Below, piece after piece: positions 1 through 9,325 of a stretch of 64,000 nt of DNA; the first letter of the stretch is position 1; every line of letters starts with the position of its first letter. Position numbers and translations under genes: made by a program. Below the pieces are notes generated by a model that was given only the letters and a program-made list of their open reading frames with translations, searched no databases and had not been told where the DNA came from. This DNA is from Splendidivirga corallicola. Lineage in GTDB: Bacteria > Bacteroidota > Bacteroidia > Cytophagales > Cyclobacteriaceae. The DNA lies in the NCBI GenBank assembly GCA_030442035.1, contig JAUJEA010000009.1:248001-312000 (forward strand), in the 5' to 3' direction.

Positions 1-443
1 TTGTCTTCTTCGAGATTCTTCTTTATCAACTTCTCTGCAACAAGCAACGATAATTCAGCAACCTGATTCTTGACCTCAGTTAAAGCAGCCTTTTTCTCAT
101 TCTGAATGGTCGTCTTAGCATCTTCAACCATCTTGGCACTGATCTTACCAGCTTCTTCTCTGGCCTCTTCCCGGATCTTATTGGCAGCAGCAGTGGCATC
201 TTTTAGTATCTGATCCCGCTCCAATCTCGCATCTGCCAAAAGTTTTTCATTTTCAGCTTTGAGCTGAGCCATTTCTTCTTTGGCATTTTTGGCCTCATTT
301 AGTGCCTCATCTATAGAATCTTCTCTATCTTTTAAAGATTTTAGGATAGGCTTCCAGGCAAATTTTCCGAGTATAAAAACAACGATCAGAAAGACAACAG
401 CCTGCCAGAAAATCAATCCGAAACCAGGAGTTATTAAATCCAT
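1..443 (-). CDS. atpF: ATP synthase Fo subunit b (atpF), 3' end beyond window
   Basis: Reading leftward from an ATG at 443-441 the frame stays open to the window edge, about 147 codons. It begins MDLITPGFGL, followed by one membrane helix (about residues 8-28, ending FILGKFAWKPI). After that comes a long charged, Ala/Glu/Lys-rich coiled coil, which is the layout of subunit b, the peripheral stator stalk of the F-type ATP synthase. It lies downstream of atpE and atpB on the same strand, the usual Fo order. The carboxy end, which would contact the delta subunit, is outside the window. The assignment rests on topology plus operon position and is firm; only the 3' end is unknown. Confidence 0.95.
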   Translation of the reverse strand, partial: MDLITPGFGLIFWQAVVFLIVVFILGKFAWKPILKSLKDREDSIDEALNEAKNAKEEMAQLKAENEKLLADARLERDQILKDATAAANKIREEAREEAGKISAKMVEDAKTTIQNEKKAALTEVKNQVAELSLLVAEKLIKKNLEED

Positions 444-489
444 ATTAAATTTTAGCTTATATCAATTTTAGACTAACAATTCTAATTTG

Positions 490-536
490 AAAGAGCTTGT
501 CACAACCAAATGTTGATGAACAAGCTCTTTTTTTCC
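490..536. terminator. Hairpin between atpE and atpF
   Basis: An 11 bp perfect stem pairs 490-500 with 520-530 around a 19-base loop. On the plus side it is followed by a T run, but no plus-strand gene ends here. On the minus strand it lies between atpE and atpF without a U tract. It is therefore more likely an intercistronic mRNA element than a full terminator for the operon. Confidence 0.6.
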
Positions 537-821
<285 letters not shown>

Positions 822-826
822 CTAAA

Positions 827-1852
827 TCAATGATGCTCCTCAATGGCCATACCTATATACATGGCTGAGAAAAGCGTAAATACATAAGCTTGAATCGAAG
901 CTACTAACAATTCAATGATATTAATGAATGTAACGATCAATGTGCTCACGATGCCAACTTGCCAACTGTGGAATATAAACACCAACCCGATCAAACTCAA
1001 TATAACAATATGTCCTGCCGTGATAGCTACAAAAAGTCGTAGCATCAAAGAAAATGGCTTGGAAAGAATCCCGATGATTTCAACGGGGATGATAATTATT
1101 TTCAAAGGGCCAGGAACCCCGGGAGGATTGAAAATATGCCCCCAATAGTTTTTGTTTGCACTAACCAGGGTGATGATCAAAGTAAATACTGCAAGCACTA
1201 ATGTTACCGCAATGTTTCCTGTTAAGTTGGCTGCGCCTGGCAACAATCCGAAAAGATTCCCAAACCATATAAAGAAAAATAAAGTCAGTAAGTAAGGCAG
1301 ATACCTCTGATATTTTGGCCCTACATTAGGCTTGACAATTTCATCCTTTACATAGACTATAATTGGTTCAAAGAAAGATTGAATTCCCTTAGGAGCGCGT
1401 CCTTCATTTTTTCTGTATCCTTTGGCAACAGAAAGGAAGATAATAATCATAAGAATGGATCCCATGAAAAGAGCCGCCACATTCTTAGTGATAGAAATAT
1501 CGTAAAATTCATGACCATCTTCGGCAACAATATGACCAGAATGATCCAGTTTATATCCTTTATAACTAGTTTCTCCATGATGGAATTTGCTAGATAAGAA
1601 GGATACAAATCCATTTTTTTCTGAATATAATATAATAGGTAAAGGAAGTGTCACCTGTGTTTCGCCAATATCGAAAAAATGCCATTCATGCGCATCTTTA
1701 ACATGGTGCATGATCATCTCTCCGGGATTAAATTCTTCACCATCACCCCCACTGGCGAAAACTGTAAAGTTGCTGGTTAAAACAATTATGAGTATAGATA
1801 AAAAACTGATTTTCAGTGATTTGTTGGGGCGAAACCTACGGCTTATATCCAT
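827..1852 (-). CDS. atpB: ATP synthase Fo subunit a (atpB)
   Basis: A 341-residue membrane protein, longer than the roughly 250-270 residues of most a subunits because of an N-terminal part of about 120 residues. That part has a signal-peptide-like segment (about 15-34) and a His-rich stretch (49-115), an extension I associate with Bacteroidota homologues. The catalytic channel region is present: LRLFVAITAGH with the essential Arg at position 272, and a C-terminal helix with SIQAYVFTLF. It carries protons past the c ring. It starts at an ATG 9 bases after the upstream small membrane protein gene, consistent with co-transcription. Confidence 0.96.
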   Translation of the reverse strand: MDISRRFRPNKSLKISFLSILIIVLTSNFTVFASGGDGEEFNPGEMIMHHVKDAHEWHFFDIGETQVTLPLPIILYSEKNGFVSFLSSKFHHGETSYKGYKLDHSGHIVAEDGHEFYDISITKNVAALFMGSILMIIIFLSVAKGYRKNEGRAPKGIQSFFEPIIVYVKDEIVKPNVGPKYQRYLPYLLTLFFFIWFGNLFGLLPGAANLTGNIAVTLVLAVFTLIITLVSANKNYWGHIFNPPGVPGPLKIIIIPVEIIGILSKPFSLMLRLFVAITAGHIVILSLIGLVFIFHSWQVGIVSTLIVTFINIIELLVASIQAYVFTLFSAMYIGMAIEEHH

Positions 1853-1861
1853 CTTTATTGA

Positions 1862-2257
1862 TTACTGTTTCAAATTTGGCCGCAAGTTAGTCAATACAGA
1901 ATAAATTTCAAACCCTAGGTAAAACAAATAAAGTGTTAAAAAATTAGAAACGAACAGCGTAGCATTATCCGGATCTAAATAAATGAATATGAATACAATA
2001 AGTACACAAACCAACAGACGGAATACGATAGAACCCAAATTGAATATGGTAGCATTTACTTTGTCCTTGTATTTAATTAATGTGAGCGTCAGAACATAGT
2101 AGTTAAGTGCGAATTGGAAGAACAGGAAAACGATTATTATATGCACTGAAGAGTAGATAATCTCAGGCCAAAATTTATGAATGATCCAGACCACCAGGGA
2201 GACTATTGCAGTAAAGATAGTTAATCGTAGAAATGGAAAACCTTTTATTTCAGACAC
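1862..2257 (-). CDS. Small membrane protein of the atp operon (AtpI-like position)
   Basis: A 131-residue protein with four predicted membrane helices (about 10-27, 35-57, 72-92, 100-122) and no motif I can name. Its start is a GTG at 2257-2255, overlapping the TAG stop of the upstream AtpZ-like gene by one base (TAGTG). This implies translational coupling. The position between atpZ and atpB is where many ATP synthase operons encode AtpI, an assembly factor for the c ring, so a similar role is a reasonable inference. The sequence does not prove it. Confidence 0.8.
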   Translation of the reverse strand: MSEIKGFPFLRLTIFTAIVSLVVWIIHKFWPEIIYSSVHIIIVFLFFQFALNYYVLTLTLIKYKDKVNATIFNLGSIVFRLLVCVLIVFIFIYLDPDNATLFVSNFLTLYLFYLGFEIYSVLTNLRPNLKQ

Positions 2258-2499
2258 TATTTTGGCAAATTTTTAACAAGCACGATCATTGAACCAATAA
2301 AGAAAATGAATATGAAGACAATTGTAAATATGGGCAATTCCATTTTCATCAAAGTATCCAGTTTGGCCCCCAGCCAGGCGCCTACCAATATCGAAGCCAG
2401 CATTTGAAATCCAAGCCCGGTATACTTTAAGTATTGAGGCTTCTTTTTAGTGTATTTCTGGCCCTTGTTATTTTTTTCCTGAATATGTTCATTTTCCAT
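2257..2499 (-). CDS. AtpZ/AtpI family protein
   Basis: An 80-residue protein with a Lys-rich cytoplasmic head (1-22) and two membrane helices (about 27-47 and 56-76). The helices contain the small-residue pattern LGFQMLASILVGAWLGAKLD typical of the AtpZ/AtpI (F0F1-ATPase-associated) family. Such proteins aid ATP synthase assembly or divalent ion movement. It is the first gene of the atp operon in this orientation. Its stop overlaps the next start by one base. Confidence 0.85.
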   Translation of the reverse strand: MENEHIQEKNNKGQKYTKKKPQYLKYTGLGFQMLASILVGAWLGAKLDTLMKMELPIFTIVFIFIFFIGSMIVLVKNLPK

Positions 2500-2727
2500 T
2501 ACCCAAAACTCAGAAATCCATAGATTGTTATTATAAAACTACCCATCTTTTCACTAAAGACGCAAATTAAATGATATCATCAGATCTTTATAAGCGTTAT
2601 ACATTGTCTGATATATATGAGGTACTCCTATGGAAAAGAAAAGATCAGGTAACGCTTTGTCTGGAATAAGGAGTGAAGTTGTGTTTCTCGAAATAATCTA
2701 AAAATAGATGTTTGACAATTATAAAAA

Positions 2728-3162
2728 TTAAAGTGCTCCTGCTTTTTCTTTAACTGCCTTTGGAGCATCCTTTACGGTATCGCCTAACTTTATCTCTTTT
2801 ACGCCGGCTCCCATTTTACAACCACCATTAAATTTGGCTCCGGATTCAACGATTAACTTATTGGTTACGATATCACCGTGAATGACAGAAGAAGGTTTTA
2901 AAATCAAAAGTTCCGTAACTTCCACAGTTCCTTTCACTTCACCCGAAATTTCAGCATTTTGAGCCAGAATATCTCCCTCAACCTGAGAGGAATGGCCAAC
3001 GACGATTTTAGATTTTGTTTTAATATCCCCAACTACTTTACCTTCTACCCTTAGGTTTCCATAAGTTTCAATATCTCCATGAAGAACAGTTCCTTTGCCA
3101 ATTTGATTGCTAGAATTACTCACTTCTTCTGCAACTTTTTTTTCTTCTTTATTATTAAACAT
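2728..3162 (-). CDS. Bactofilin (polymer-forming cytoskeletal protein)
   Basis: A 144-residue protein with a short polar N-terminus, then a repetitive beta-helix core (about 25-115) of short hydrophobic strands separated by Gly turns, e.g. GTVLHGDIETYGNLRVEGKV. This is the bactofilin (DUF583) fold, which polymerises without nucleotide and scaffolds cell-wall enzymes on the inner membrane. It lies 13 bases downstream of an M23 peptidase gene, a recurrent pairing in which the bactofilin positions the peptidase. The tail (116-144) is Lys-rich. Confidence 0.93.
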   Translation of the reverse strand: MFNNKEEKKVAEEVSNSSNQIGKGTVLHGDIETYGNLRVEGKVVGDIKTKSKIVVGHSSQVEGDILAQNAEISGEVKGTVEVTELLILKPSSVIHGDIVTNKLIVESGAKFNGGCKMGAGVKEIKLGDTVKDAPKAVKEKAGAL

Positions 3163-3175
3163 TTCTTATTTAATA

Positions 3176-4048
3176 TTAAAATTTTACAAATTCTTCAGGA
3201 TTTACAGCATACCCATTATACCAAAGTTCGAAATGAAGATGAGGGGCTGTTGTCAATTCTCCTGTATTTCCAATAATAGCAATTATTTCACCTTCATTAA
3301 CAAAAGTACCAACTTTTTTCAACAATGAGGAATTGTGCTTATATACAGAGATGAGATTATTTCTATGCTGAATGGCCATCATATAGCCGCCTTCTGTCTG
3401 AAATCCGGAAAATATTACAGTCCCATCGGAGATTGACTTAATAGGCTCCCCCTCTTTTGCCACGAGGTCAACTCCGAAATGTTCATTTTTTGCACTATAT
3501 GGTGATGAAACAACGGGATCGGCCAATGGTGAAAAGAAGAAAAGCTCTTGTAACTTAAAGTCTTCGGTATTTTTTACTCTTACCACCTCAATCCCAGATT
3601 CTTCGAACTCCCTTCTAAAAACGGAGTCAATTGCTGATACCTGGCTTAAATCTATTTCCTTATTAAGATCATTGGGCGAAGTGGGTTCTTCAAGATCCGC
3701 TGTCTCAAACTCATCCACGTCTTCTCCTTTAATAATACTTTGGATGTTTTGAATGAAACGCTCTTTTTGATCAACCTCATGAGCCAGAGAATCCACCTTC
3801 AGTGATAACTGAATTATTTTTTTATTCATCTCTAGCTTTGTGTGTCTCGGATCCAGCCATTGTGATAAGACCGAACTTATCAGATACAGGCTGATCGTCA
3901 TAAAAATTATGAACACCGAGAAAATAAAAACTATTACCTTAGCGTATGTGAAACTGAAGGTAGATTTTTCGGCAAAATTTTCTTCATTTCGGATGATTAA
4001 TAAATACCTGTTAGAAAGCCAATTGGAAAGTGTTTTTTTGGGGCTCAA
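3176..4048 (-). CDS. M23 (LytM) family peptidoglycan endopeptidase, membrane-anchored
   Basis: A 290-residue protein: cytoplasmic N-terminus (1-34), one membrane helix (about 36-62), a coiled-coil and acidic linker (70-165) and a C-terminal LytM domain (about 170-285). The zinc ligands of the family are visible: HFGVD (His190, Asp194) and HLHFE (His270/His272), with His238 as a further active-site candidate. It should therefore be an active periplasmic endopeptidase cleaving peptide crosslinks. It is co-oriented with and adjacent to the bactofilin gene, and is transcribed away from the SprE-like gene. A TATTTTTG box lies 27 bases upstream of the ATG. Confidence 0.92.
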   Translation of the reverse strand: MSPKKTLSNWLSNRYLLIIRNEENFAEKSTFSFTYAKVIVFIFSVFIIFMTISLYLISSVLSQWLDPRHTKLEMNKKIIQLSLKVDSLAHEVDQKERFIQNIQSIIKGEDVDEFETADLEEPTSPNDLNKEIDLSQVSAIDSVFRREFEESGIEVVRVKNTEDFKLQELFFFSPLADPVVSSPYSAKNEHFGVDLVAKEGEPIKSISDGTVIFSGFQTEGGYMMAIQHRNNLISVYKHNSSLLKKVGTFVNEGEIIAIIGNTGELTTAPHLHFELWYNGYAVNPEEFVKF

Positions 4049-4075
4049 AGCATTATAAATTGGTAATTAATTAGG

Positions 4076-4083
4076 CAAAAATA
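4076..4083 (-). promoter_or_regulatory. Candidate -7 box for the M23 peptidase/bactofilin unit
   Basis: Read on the minus strand this is TATTTTTG, a perfect match to the Bacteroidota -7 consensus TAnnTTTG, 27 bases before the ATG at 4048. I find no clear TTG at the -33 position. Confidence 0.4.
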
Positions 4084-4112
4084 TATATAATTACCTATTT
4101 GATTTATAAATA

Positions 4113-4141
4113 TTGTATTAATTGTGATTTTTTTACGTTTC
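4113..4141 (+). promoter_or_regulatory. Candidate promoter of the SprE-like gene
   Basis: TTG at 4113-4115, an 18-base spacer, then TACGTTTC at 4134-4141. This fits the Bacteroidota pattern TTG-N17-23-TAnnTTTG with one mismatch at the last base. The start codon follows 16 bases later. Confidence 0.4.
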
Positions 4142-4157
4142 ATTGTAGTATCTAACT

Positions 4158-6758
4158 ATGCTTTATAGGTTGGGAAATAGTGTATTTAATCAATACTCCT
4201 TCTTAATTATTCTGGGAGTTTCCATGCTTATGGGTTGCTCTGCTGAAAACACAGGACCAATCAGTACAGCCTATCACAACACGACTGCGCATTTCAATCC
4301 CTATTTTATAGCCAACGAACATCTGAAAGAAGTTGAGTCTTCTATTAGATCGACCCATGACAATAATTTCAATAAAATCCTCAAGATCTTCCCTGAGATC
4401 GATTCAGCCACTATTGAGTCCGAAAGAACAAAACTTGATGACTGTATTAAAAAGGCATCAAAGGTCATTGATTGGCACAAAAATAGTAAATGGGTTCACC
4501 CTGCCTATATACAGGTAGGTAGGGCATATTTTTATATGGCTGAATTTGAGAAAGCAATTACTGCCTATAAGATTGTTAATCGTGATGCCAAAGGTGATGA
4601 TGTAAGACATACGGCCCTAATACACTTAATGCGTTCCTATATTCATTACAATGAGGAAAGCAATGCTATTGCTGTTTCGGATTTTTTGAAAAAAGAGGAT
4701 CTCAGCAAAAAGAATAAAAAGAACTTGTATCTGACAAGAGCCCACTTGTATCAGAAACGGGAAGATCTTGACAATATGGTTAAGAACCTTGTTTTGGCAG
4801 TTCCACTGATGAAGAATAATGAAGGGAAAGCTAAGATTTATTTTATTATAGGTCAGATATACCAATCCTTAGGCTTTGATGCCGAAGCATATAATAACTA
4901 TGATAGATGTCTTAAAAGTAATCCGGACTATGAGTTATCTTTTTATGCCAAGCTAAACAGGGCGCAGGTATTTGAGCTGAAAAAAACAAATGACCTGAAG
5001 AAAATAAGAAGGTATTACCGCAAGCTACTAACGGACTCAAAAAACAAGGAGTTCAAAGACAAAATCTATTACGAGATGGCCGAATTTGAAATTAAGAATG
5101 AGAATCTGGATCAGGCCATCGAACATTATAACTCCTCCGTCAGGTCCAGTGTCAATAACCAAAGGCAAAAAGCATATTCCTATTGGAAGCTCGGGCAGAT
5201 CTACTTTGAAAGGTCTAAGAAGTATCAACTGGCAAAGTTATATTATGACAGCACGCTCACCTCAATGCCAAAGGATGATGAATCTTACGAGGTTATTGAA
5301 AAAAGACAAAAGATACTGGCCAATTTTGCCAAACAAATTACGACAATTCAATTACAGGACAGTCTTCTTGCATTAGCCGAAATGGATTCCTTGACACTCA
5401 GCGCTTTTTTGGATGATGCCATCGAACAAAAGAAGGAGGAAGCAAAAAGACTGGAAAAACAGAAAAGATCTGTTGCCAATAGCCGTGTTAATCGAAGATT
5501 GTTTGATACTTCTGACAACCCTTTCAATAGTGAAAAGGAAGATGGCAATGCAATTTGGTATTTTTATAATATTTCAGCAGTTGGGCAGGGACAATCTGAA
5601 TTTGTGAGGAAGTGGGGTAATCGTCCGTTGGAAGATCATTGGCGCCGATCAAGCAAAGAATCTGTTATCGCCAGTGAGGTGCCGAGTTCCGATCCAAATC
5701 TGAACGAGGAGCCTGGTGAAGAAACCGCCGCCAATGGTAATGGTGAAGAGGTTTTTGATAAAAGCATGTATTATCAAAATATACCTTTTACGGCAGAAGC
5801 CAAACAAGAAGCCCATAAGAAAATAGAGGACGCCTACTACCATCTCGGGAACATCTATAATTTTGACCTGGAGGAAAAAGTGAATGCAAGTGATGCCTTT
5901 GATACACTGTTGATAAGGTATCCCCAAACTGAGTATAAGCCTGAAGTTCTCTATTTGCTCTATATCATAAATAAAGATCTTGGGAATGGTAAGGATCTTT
6001 CTTATAAAGATCAATTATTAAACGAATTTCCTAATAGTATCTATGCCAAAACCCTGATCAACCCGAATTATAGAGAAGAGAGTAAAATAGCCAGTGAAAA
6101 ACTCAAGATTATTTATAACAAAGCTTATAAAGAATATGAGGCTGGTGATTTCCTTGGGGCCAAAGCCAGAATAGATCAGGCATTACGAGAACATGAGGAA
6201 AATGATTTTACCGATAATTTGAGATTATTACGGGTTCTTATCATTGGAAAGACAGAAGATATTTACCGGTATCAATTTGAGTTAGGAGAATTCATTGAAA
6301 AGAATCCGGATAGTGAACTATTGGATTATGCCAACGAACTGTTGGAAACTTCCAGAGGATGGCTGCAGGAAGTTGCCTCAGCCAAAGAAACAAAGTTTGT
6401 CGAATTCTTTGAGCAGAGTCATTCCTTCGTTTTGGTTTATGATTTTAAAGATTCGGAAGCTAAACAACTTCCTGGTAGAATCGATAAGTTCGTACAAGAT
6501 TATTTTTCAGGATATGGTTTAAATACAGCTAATTTAATCTTGACCGATACTAAAACCATCGTAGTCATTAATCAATTCCAGGATAAAGCAAGAGCTCTGG
6601 AATTTTATCAGGCATTTAATGGTGCAAATTCGCCATTGAAAGGGTTAAACAGCCTTAATTTTAATAATTTTGTAATAACCAAGGATAATTTTCAAATATT
6701 TTATCAAACCAAAGATGTCGAAAATTATCTGTCATTCTTCGATAAGTTTTACAACTGA
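4158..6758 (+). CDS. sprE: SprE/PorW-like type IX secretion TPR lipoprotein
   Basis: An 866-residue protein with a lipoprotein signal ending LMGC (Cys27) and the segment YHNTTAHFNPYF just after it, which I recognise from the SprE (Flavobacterium) / PorW (Porphyromonas) family. Many TPR-like helical pairs follow (about 95-390 and 560-690), interrupted by a charged, low-complexity linker (about 420-545). The C-terminal part (about 740-866) looks like a separate alpha/beta domain. SprE/PorW is an outer-membrane-associated lipoprotein required for type IX secretion and gliding. It is followed two bases later by the PBP1A gene, so the two are probably co-transcribed. The family call rests on remembered motif similarity and length. 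Confidence 0.82.
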   Translation: MLYRLGNSVFNQYSFLIILGVSMLMGCSAENTGPISTAYHNTTAHFNPYFIANEHLKEVESSIRSTHDNNFNKILKIFPEIDSATIESERTKLDDCIKKASKVIDWHKNSKWVHPAYIQVGRAYFYMAEFEKAITAYKIVNRDAKGDDVRHTALIHLMRSYIHYNEESNAIAVSDFLKKEDLSKKNKKNLYLTRAHLYQKREDLDNMVKNLVLAVPLMKNNEGKAKIYFIIGQIYQSLGFDAEAYNNYDRCLKSNPDYELSFYAKLNRAQVFELKKTNDLKKIRRYYRKLLTDSKNKEFKDKIYYEMAEFEIKNENLDQAIEHYNSSVRSSVNNQRQKAYSYWKLGQIYFERSKKYQLAKLYYDSTLTSMPKDDESYEVIEKRQKILANFAKQITTIQLQDSLLALAEMDSLTLSAFLDDAIEQKKEEAKRLEKQKRSVANSRVNRRLFDTSDNPFNSEKEDGNAIWYFYNISAVGQGQSEFVRKWGNRPLEDHWRRSSKESVIASEVPSSDPNLNEEPGEETAANGNGEEVFDKSMYYQNIPFTAEAKQEAHKKIEDAYYHLGNIYNFDLEEKVNASDAFDTLLIRYPQTEYKPEVLYLLYIINKDLGNGKDLSYKDQLLNEFPNSIYAKTLINPNYREESKIASEKLKIIYNKAYKEYEAGDFLGAKARIDQALREHEENDFTDNLRLLRVLIIGKTEDIYRYQFELGEFIEKNPDSELLDYANELLETSRGWLQEVASAKETKFVEFFEQSHSFVLVYDFKDSEAKQLPGRIDKFVQDYFSGYGLNTANLILTDTKTIVVINQFQDKARALEFYQAFNGANSPLKGLNSLNFNNFVITKDNFQIFYQTKDVENYLSFFDKFYN

Positions 6759-6760
6759 TC

Positions 6761-9073
6761 ATGACCAAGCAACCAACCAAAACCAAAAGTATTTACAACA
6801 AAATCGTAAAGGGACTCTGGATTGCGTTCATTGGAGTGCTTCTTCTTGTTCCGATTTATGTAATATCAGTCAATCATAATTTTTTAAATCTTTACGGTGG
6901 AATGCCAAACCTTAGGGAACTTGATAACCCTAAAGATGAATTGTCCTCACAGCTATTTTCAGCAGATGGTGAACTATTGGGTAAATACTTTTTACCCAAT
7001 AGTAACAGAACACCTATTATATATGAGGATTTATCACCGAATTTAATTAATGCTTTATTGGCAGCAGAAGACATTAGATTCCACGATCATTCCGGAATTG
7101 ATCTGAGAGGTGTTATGCGGGGAATTGTTGGGTTTGTGACTTTCACCAAAAGAGGAGGAGGTAGTACTATTACACAACAACTGGCGAAAAACTTATTCGG
7201 AACCCGTAGCGACGAGAGATACAAAGGTGCTTTAACTAATATGGGTATTATTGGCCTTGGGGTAGTTAAAACCAAGGAATGGATCCTTTCAGTCATCCTG
7301 GAATCTAAATATACGAAAGAAGAAATTATGGCCATGTATCTCAATACGGTTCCCTTTGGCAATAATTCTTTTGGAATAAAAGTAGCTTCCAAAACCTATT
7401 TCAATACCACGCCTGATAGTCTTACAATTCCTGAAGCGGCCGTTTTGGTCGGACTTGTCAATGCACCCAGCCGTTTCAATCCGGTAAGGTTTCCCGACAG
7501 AGCAACCAGAAAAAGAAACAGAATCATAGATCAGATGCTTAAATATGATTACATATCTCAGAATGAGTGTGATTCATTAAAAGCATTGGAACTTGGACTG
7601 AATTTCAGGGTTGAGAATCACAATGAGGGGCCCGCTCCTTACTTCAGGGCGGAAGCTCAAAAATTCCTAAAAAAATGGGCGAGGGAAAACAACCAAGATC
7701 TGTATGAAGGAGGATTAAAGATTTATACTTCTATTGACAGCAGATTACAAAAGTTAGCTGAGGAATCTGTAGTTGAGCACATGGTGGAACTACAGGAAAA
7801 GTTCGATGAACATTGGAAGGGAAGGAATCCCTGGATAGACGAAAATTGGAAAGAAATTAAAAACTTTATTGAGGACGAAGCAAAAAAAGCACCTCGTTAC
7901 CGGCAATTAGTCAACAAGTATGGTAGGGGATCTGATTCCATTGATATTGTAATGAATCTACCAAGGGAAATGACTGTATTTTCCTGGGGAGGAGAAAAAG
8001 ATACGGTTCTGAGCCCAATGGACTCAATCAGATATTTTAAAAGATTTCTACATACAGGGTTTATGGCAATGGATCCTCACACCGGTCAGGTAAAGGCCTG
8101 GGTGGGAGGAATCAACCATAAATATTTTCAATATGACCACGTTCGACAGGGATCCAGGCAGCCAGGTTCAACTTTTAAACCTTTTGTTTATGCCACAGCC
8201 ATTGAGTATGGTTTGCCTCCATGTCTCAAAGTAGCCAATGTTCCGGTTACCTTTCCCTTACCTGGTCAAAATCCTCCTATTTATACTCCTGAAAATTCGA
8301 CTAACGATTATGATGGAGAAAAAATGACCATTAGAGAAGCTATGGCCAGATCAATTAACAGGATCACTGCTTATCTGATGAAACGAGTTGGCCCGGAGAA
8401 CGTAGTGCAAAAGGCCAAACTGATGGGTATTCAAAGCGAGTTGGATGCTGTGCCTTCATTATGCCTTGGTGTAAGTCCGGTCAGTCTTTTTGAATTGGTG
8501 GGAGCCTACGGAACTTTTGTAAATGAGGGAGTTTGGATCAAACCTTCATTTATCACACGGATTGAAGATAAGGATGGTAATGTGCTCTATAACCCCACAC
8601 CAACTACCGTAGAGGCGCTTAGTGAAGAGCATGCCTATATTATGTTGCACATGCTGAAGGGTTCCACAGAGGTGGAAGGAGGAACCGGACAAGGATTGGG
8701 TTGGTTTCTGAAAGAGGGAAATGAGATTGGTGCAAAAACCGGTACCACCCAGAATGCCTCGGATGGATGGTTTATGGGCGTGACCAAAGATTTGGTAGCC
8801 GGAGCATGGGTCGGTGGTGACAACAGAAGTATACACTTCAGAAGTTGGGTAGAAGGCCAGGGGGCTCGAACGGCTATGCCTATTTATAAAAAGTTCTTGA
8901 CCAAGATATATCAGAATGAGGAGCTTGGTTATGAAAAGGGGCCTTTTAAAAGACCGGTTAAAAGATTACCCATGGAATTGGATTGTGACAAATATGAGGG
9001 ATTGATATTCAATGAAGTAGATAGTGTTATGGTCGATACCACTGATAAGATTGAAGAAAAGGATATCTTTTAG
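6761..9073 (+). CDS. Penicillin-binding protein 1A (transglycosylase/transpeptidase)
   Basis: A 770-residue bifunctional class A PBP. One N-terminal membrane helix (about 18-38) precedes a GT51 glycosyltransferase domain with catalytic Glu103 in AAEDIRFHDH and the motif GGGSTITQQLAKN. The C-terminal transpeptidase domain has the complete triad: Ser470-x-x-Lys473 (GSTFKPF), Ser531-x-Asn533 (SIN), and Lys659-Thr-Gly (KTGTT). All expected catalytic residues are present, so it should polymerise and crosslink peptidoglycan in the periplasm. It starts two bases after the stop of the SprE-like gene and is followed by a strong terminator. Confidence 0.96.
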   Translation: MTKQPTKTKSIYNKIVKGLWIAFIGVLLLVPIYVISVNHNFLNLYGGMPNLRELDNPKDELSSQLFSADGELLGKYFLPNSNRTPIIYEDLSPNLINALLAAEDIRFHDHSGIDLRGVMRGIVGFVTFTKRGGGSTITQQLAKNLFGTRSDERYKGALTNMGIIGLGVVKTKEWILSVILESKYTKEEIMAMYLNTVPFGNNSFGIKVASKTYFNTTPDSLTIPEAAVLVGLVNAPSRFNPVRFPDRATRKRNRIIDQMLKYDYISQNECDSLKALELGLNFRVENHNEGPAPYFRAEAQKFLKKWARENNQDLYEGGLKIYTSIDSRLQKLAEESVVEHMVELQEKFDEHWKGRNPWIDENWKEIKNFIEDEAKKAPRYRQLVNKYGRGSDSIDIVMNLPREMTVFSWGGEKDTVLSPMDSIRYFKRFLHTGFMAMDPHTGQVKAWVGGINHKYFQYDHVRQGSRQPGSTFKPFVYATAIEYGLPPCLKVANVPVTFPLPGQNPPIYTPENSTNDYDGEKMTIREAMARSINRITAYLMKRVGPENVVQKAKLMGIQSELDAVPSLCLGVSPVSLFELVGAYGTFVNEGVWIKPSFITRIEDKDGNVLYNPTPTTVEALSEEHAYIMLHMLKGSTEVEGGTGQGLGWFLKEGNEIGAKTGTTQNASDGWFMGVTKDLVAGAWVGGDNRSIHFRSWVEGQGARTAMPIYKKFLTKIYQNEELGYEKGPFKRPVKRLPMELDCDKYEGLIFNEVDSVMVDTTDKIEEKDIF

Positions 9074-9096
9074 GAATAAAAAATATTTCATAAAAC

Positions 9097-9136
9097 AAAA
9101 AGGCTGCAAATGTTTATAGACATTCGCAGCCTTTTT
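9097..9136 (+). terminator. Terminator after the PBP1A gene
   Basis: A stem of about 16 bp with one mismatch (9097-9112 with 9121-9136), an 8-base loop, and AAAAA/TTTTT arms. It lies 23 bases after the PBP1A stop and could act in both directions. Confidence 0.85.
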
Positions 9137-9283
9137 GTTTTAAAAATTCCTTAGGGTAATAATCAGGTTTTTTGAAGGACGTCTGGTTTCTGAAATAAAA
9201 ACCTAAGCTGATTGCAGCTTTGGTCATATTCAGGGGCATTGCAATATTTGTCTTTAGCCTAGGCCGTTTCATTTTCTCTTTTG

Positions 9284-9291
9284 TATTTTTG
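9284..9291 (+). promoter_or_regulatory. Candidate -7 box for uvrC
   Basis: TATTTTTG matches TAnnTTTG exactly and lies 34 bases before the uvrC ATG. No good -33 TTG is seen. Confidence 0.35.
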
Positions 9292-9325
9292 ATTAAATGC
9301 CTTAATAGAAGATCTGAGAATTCGA

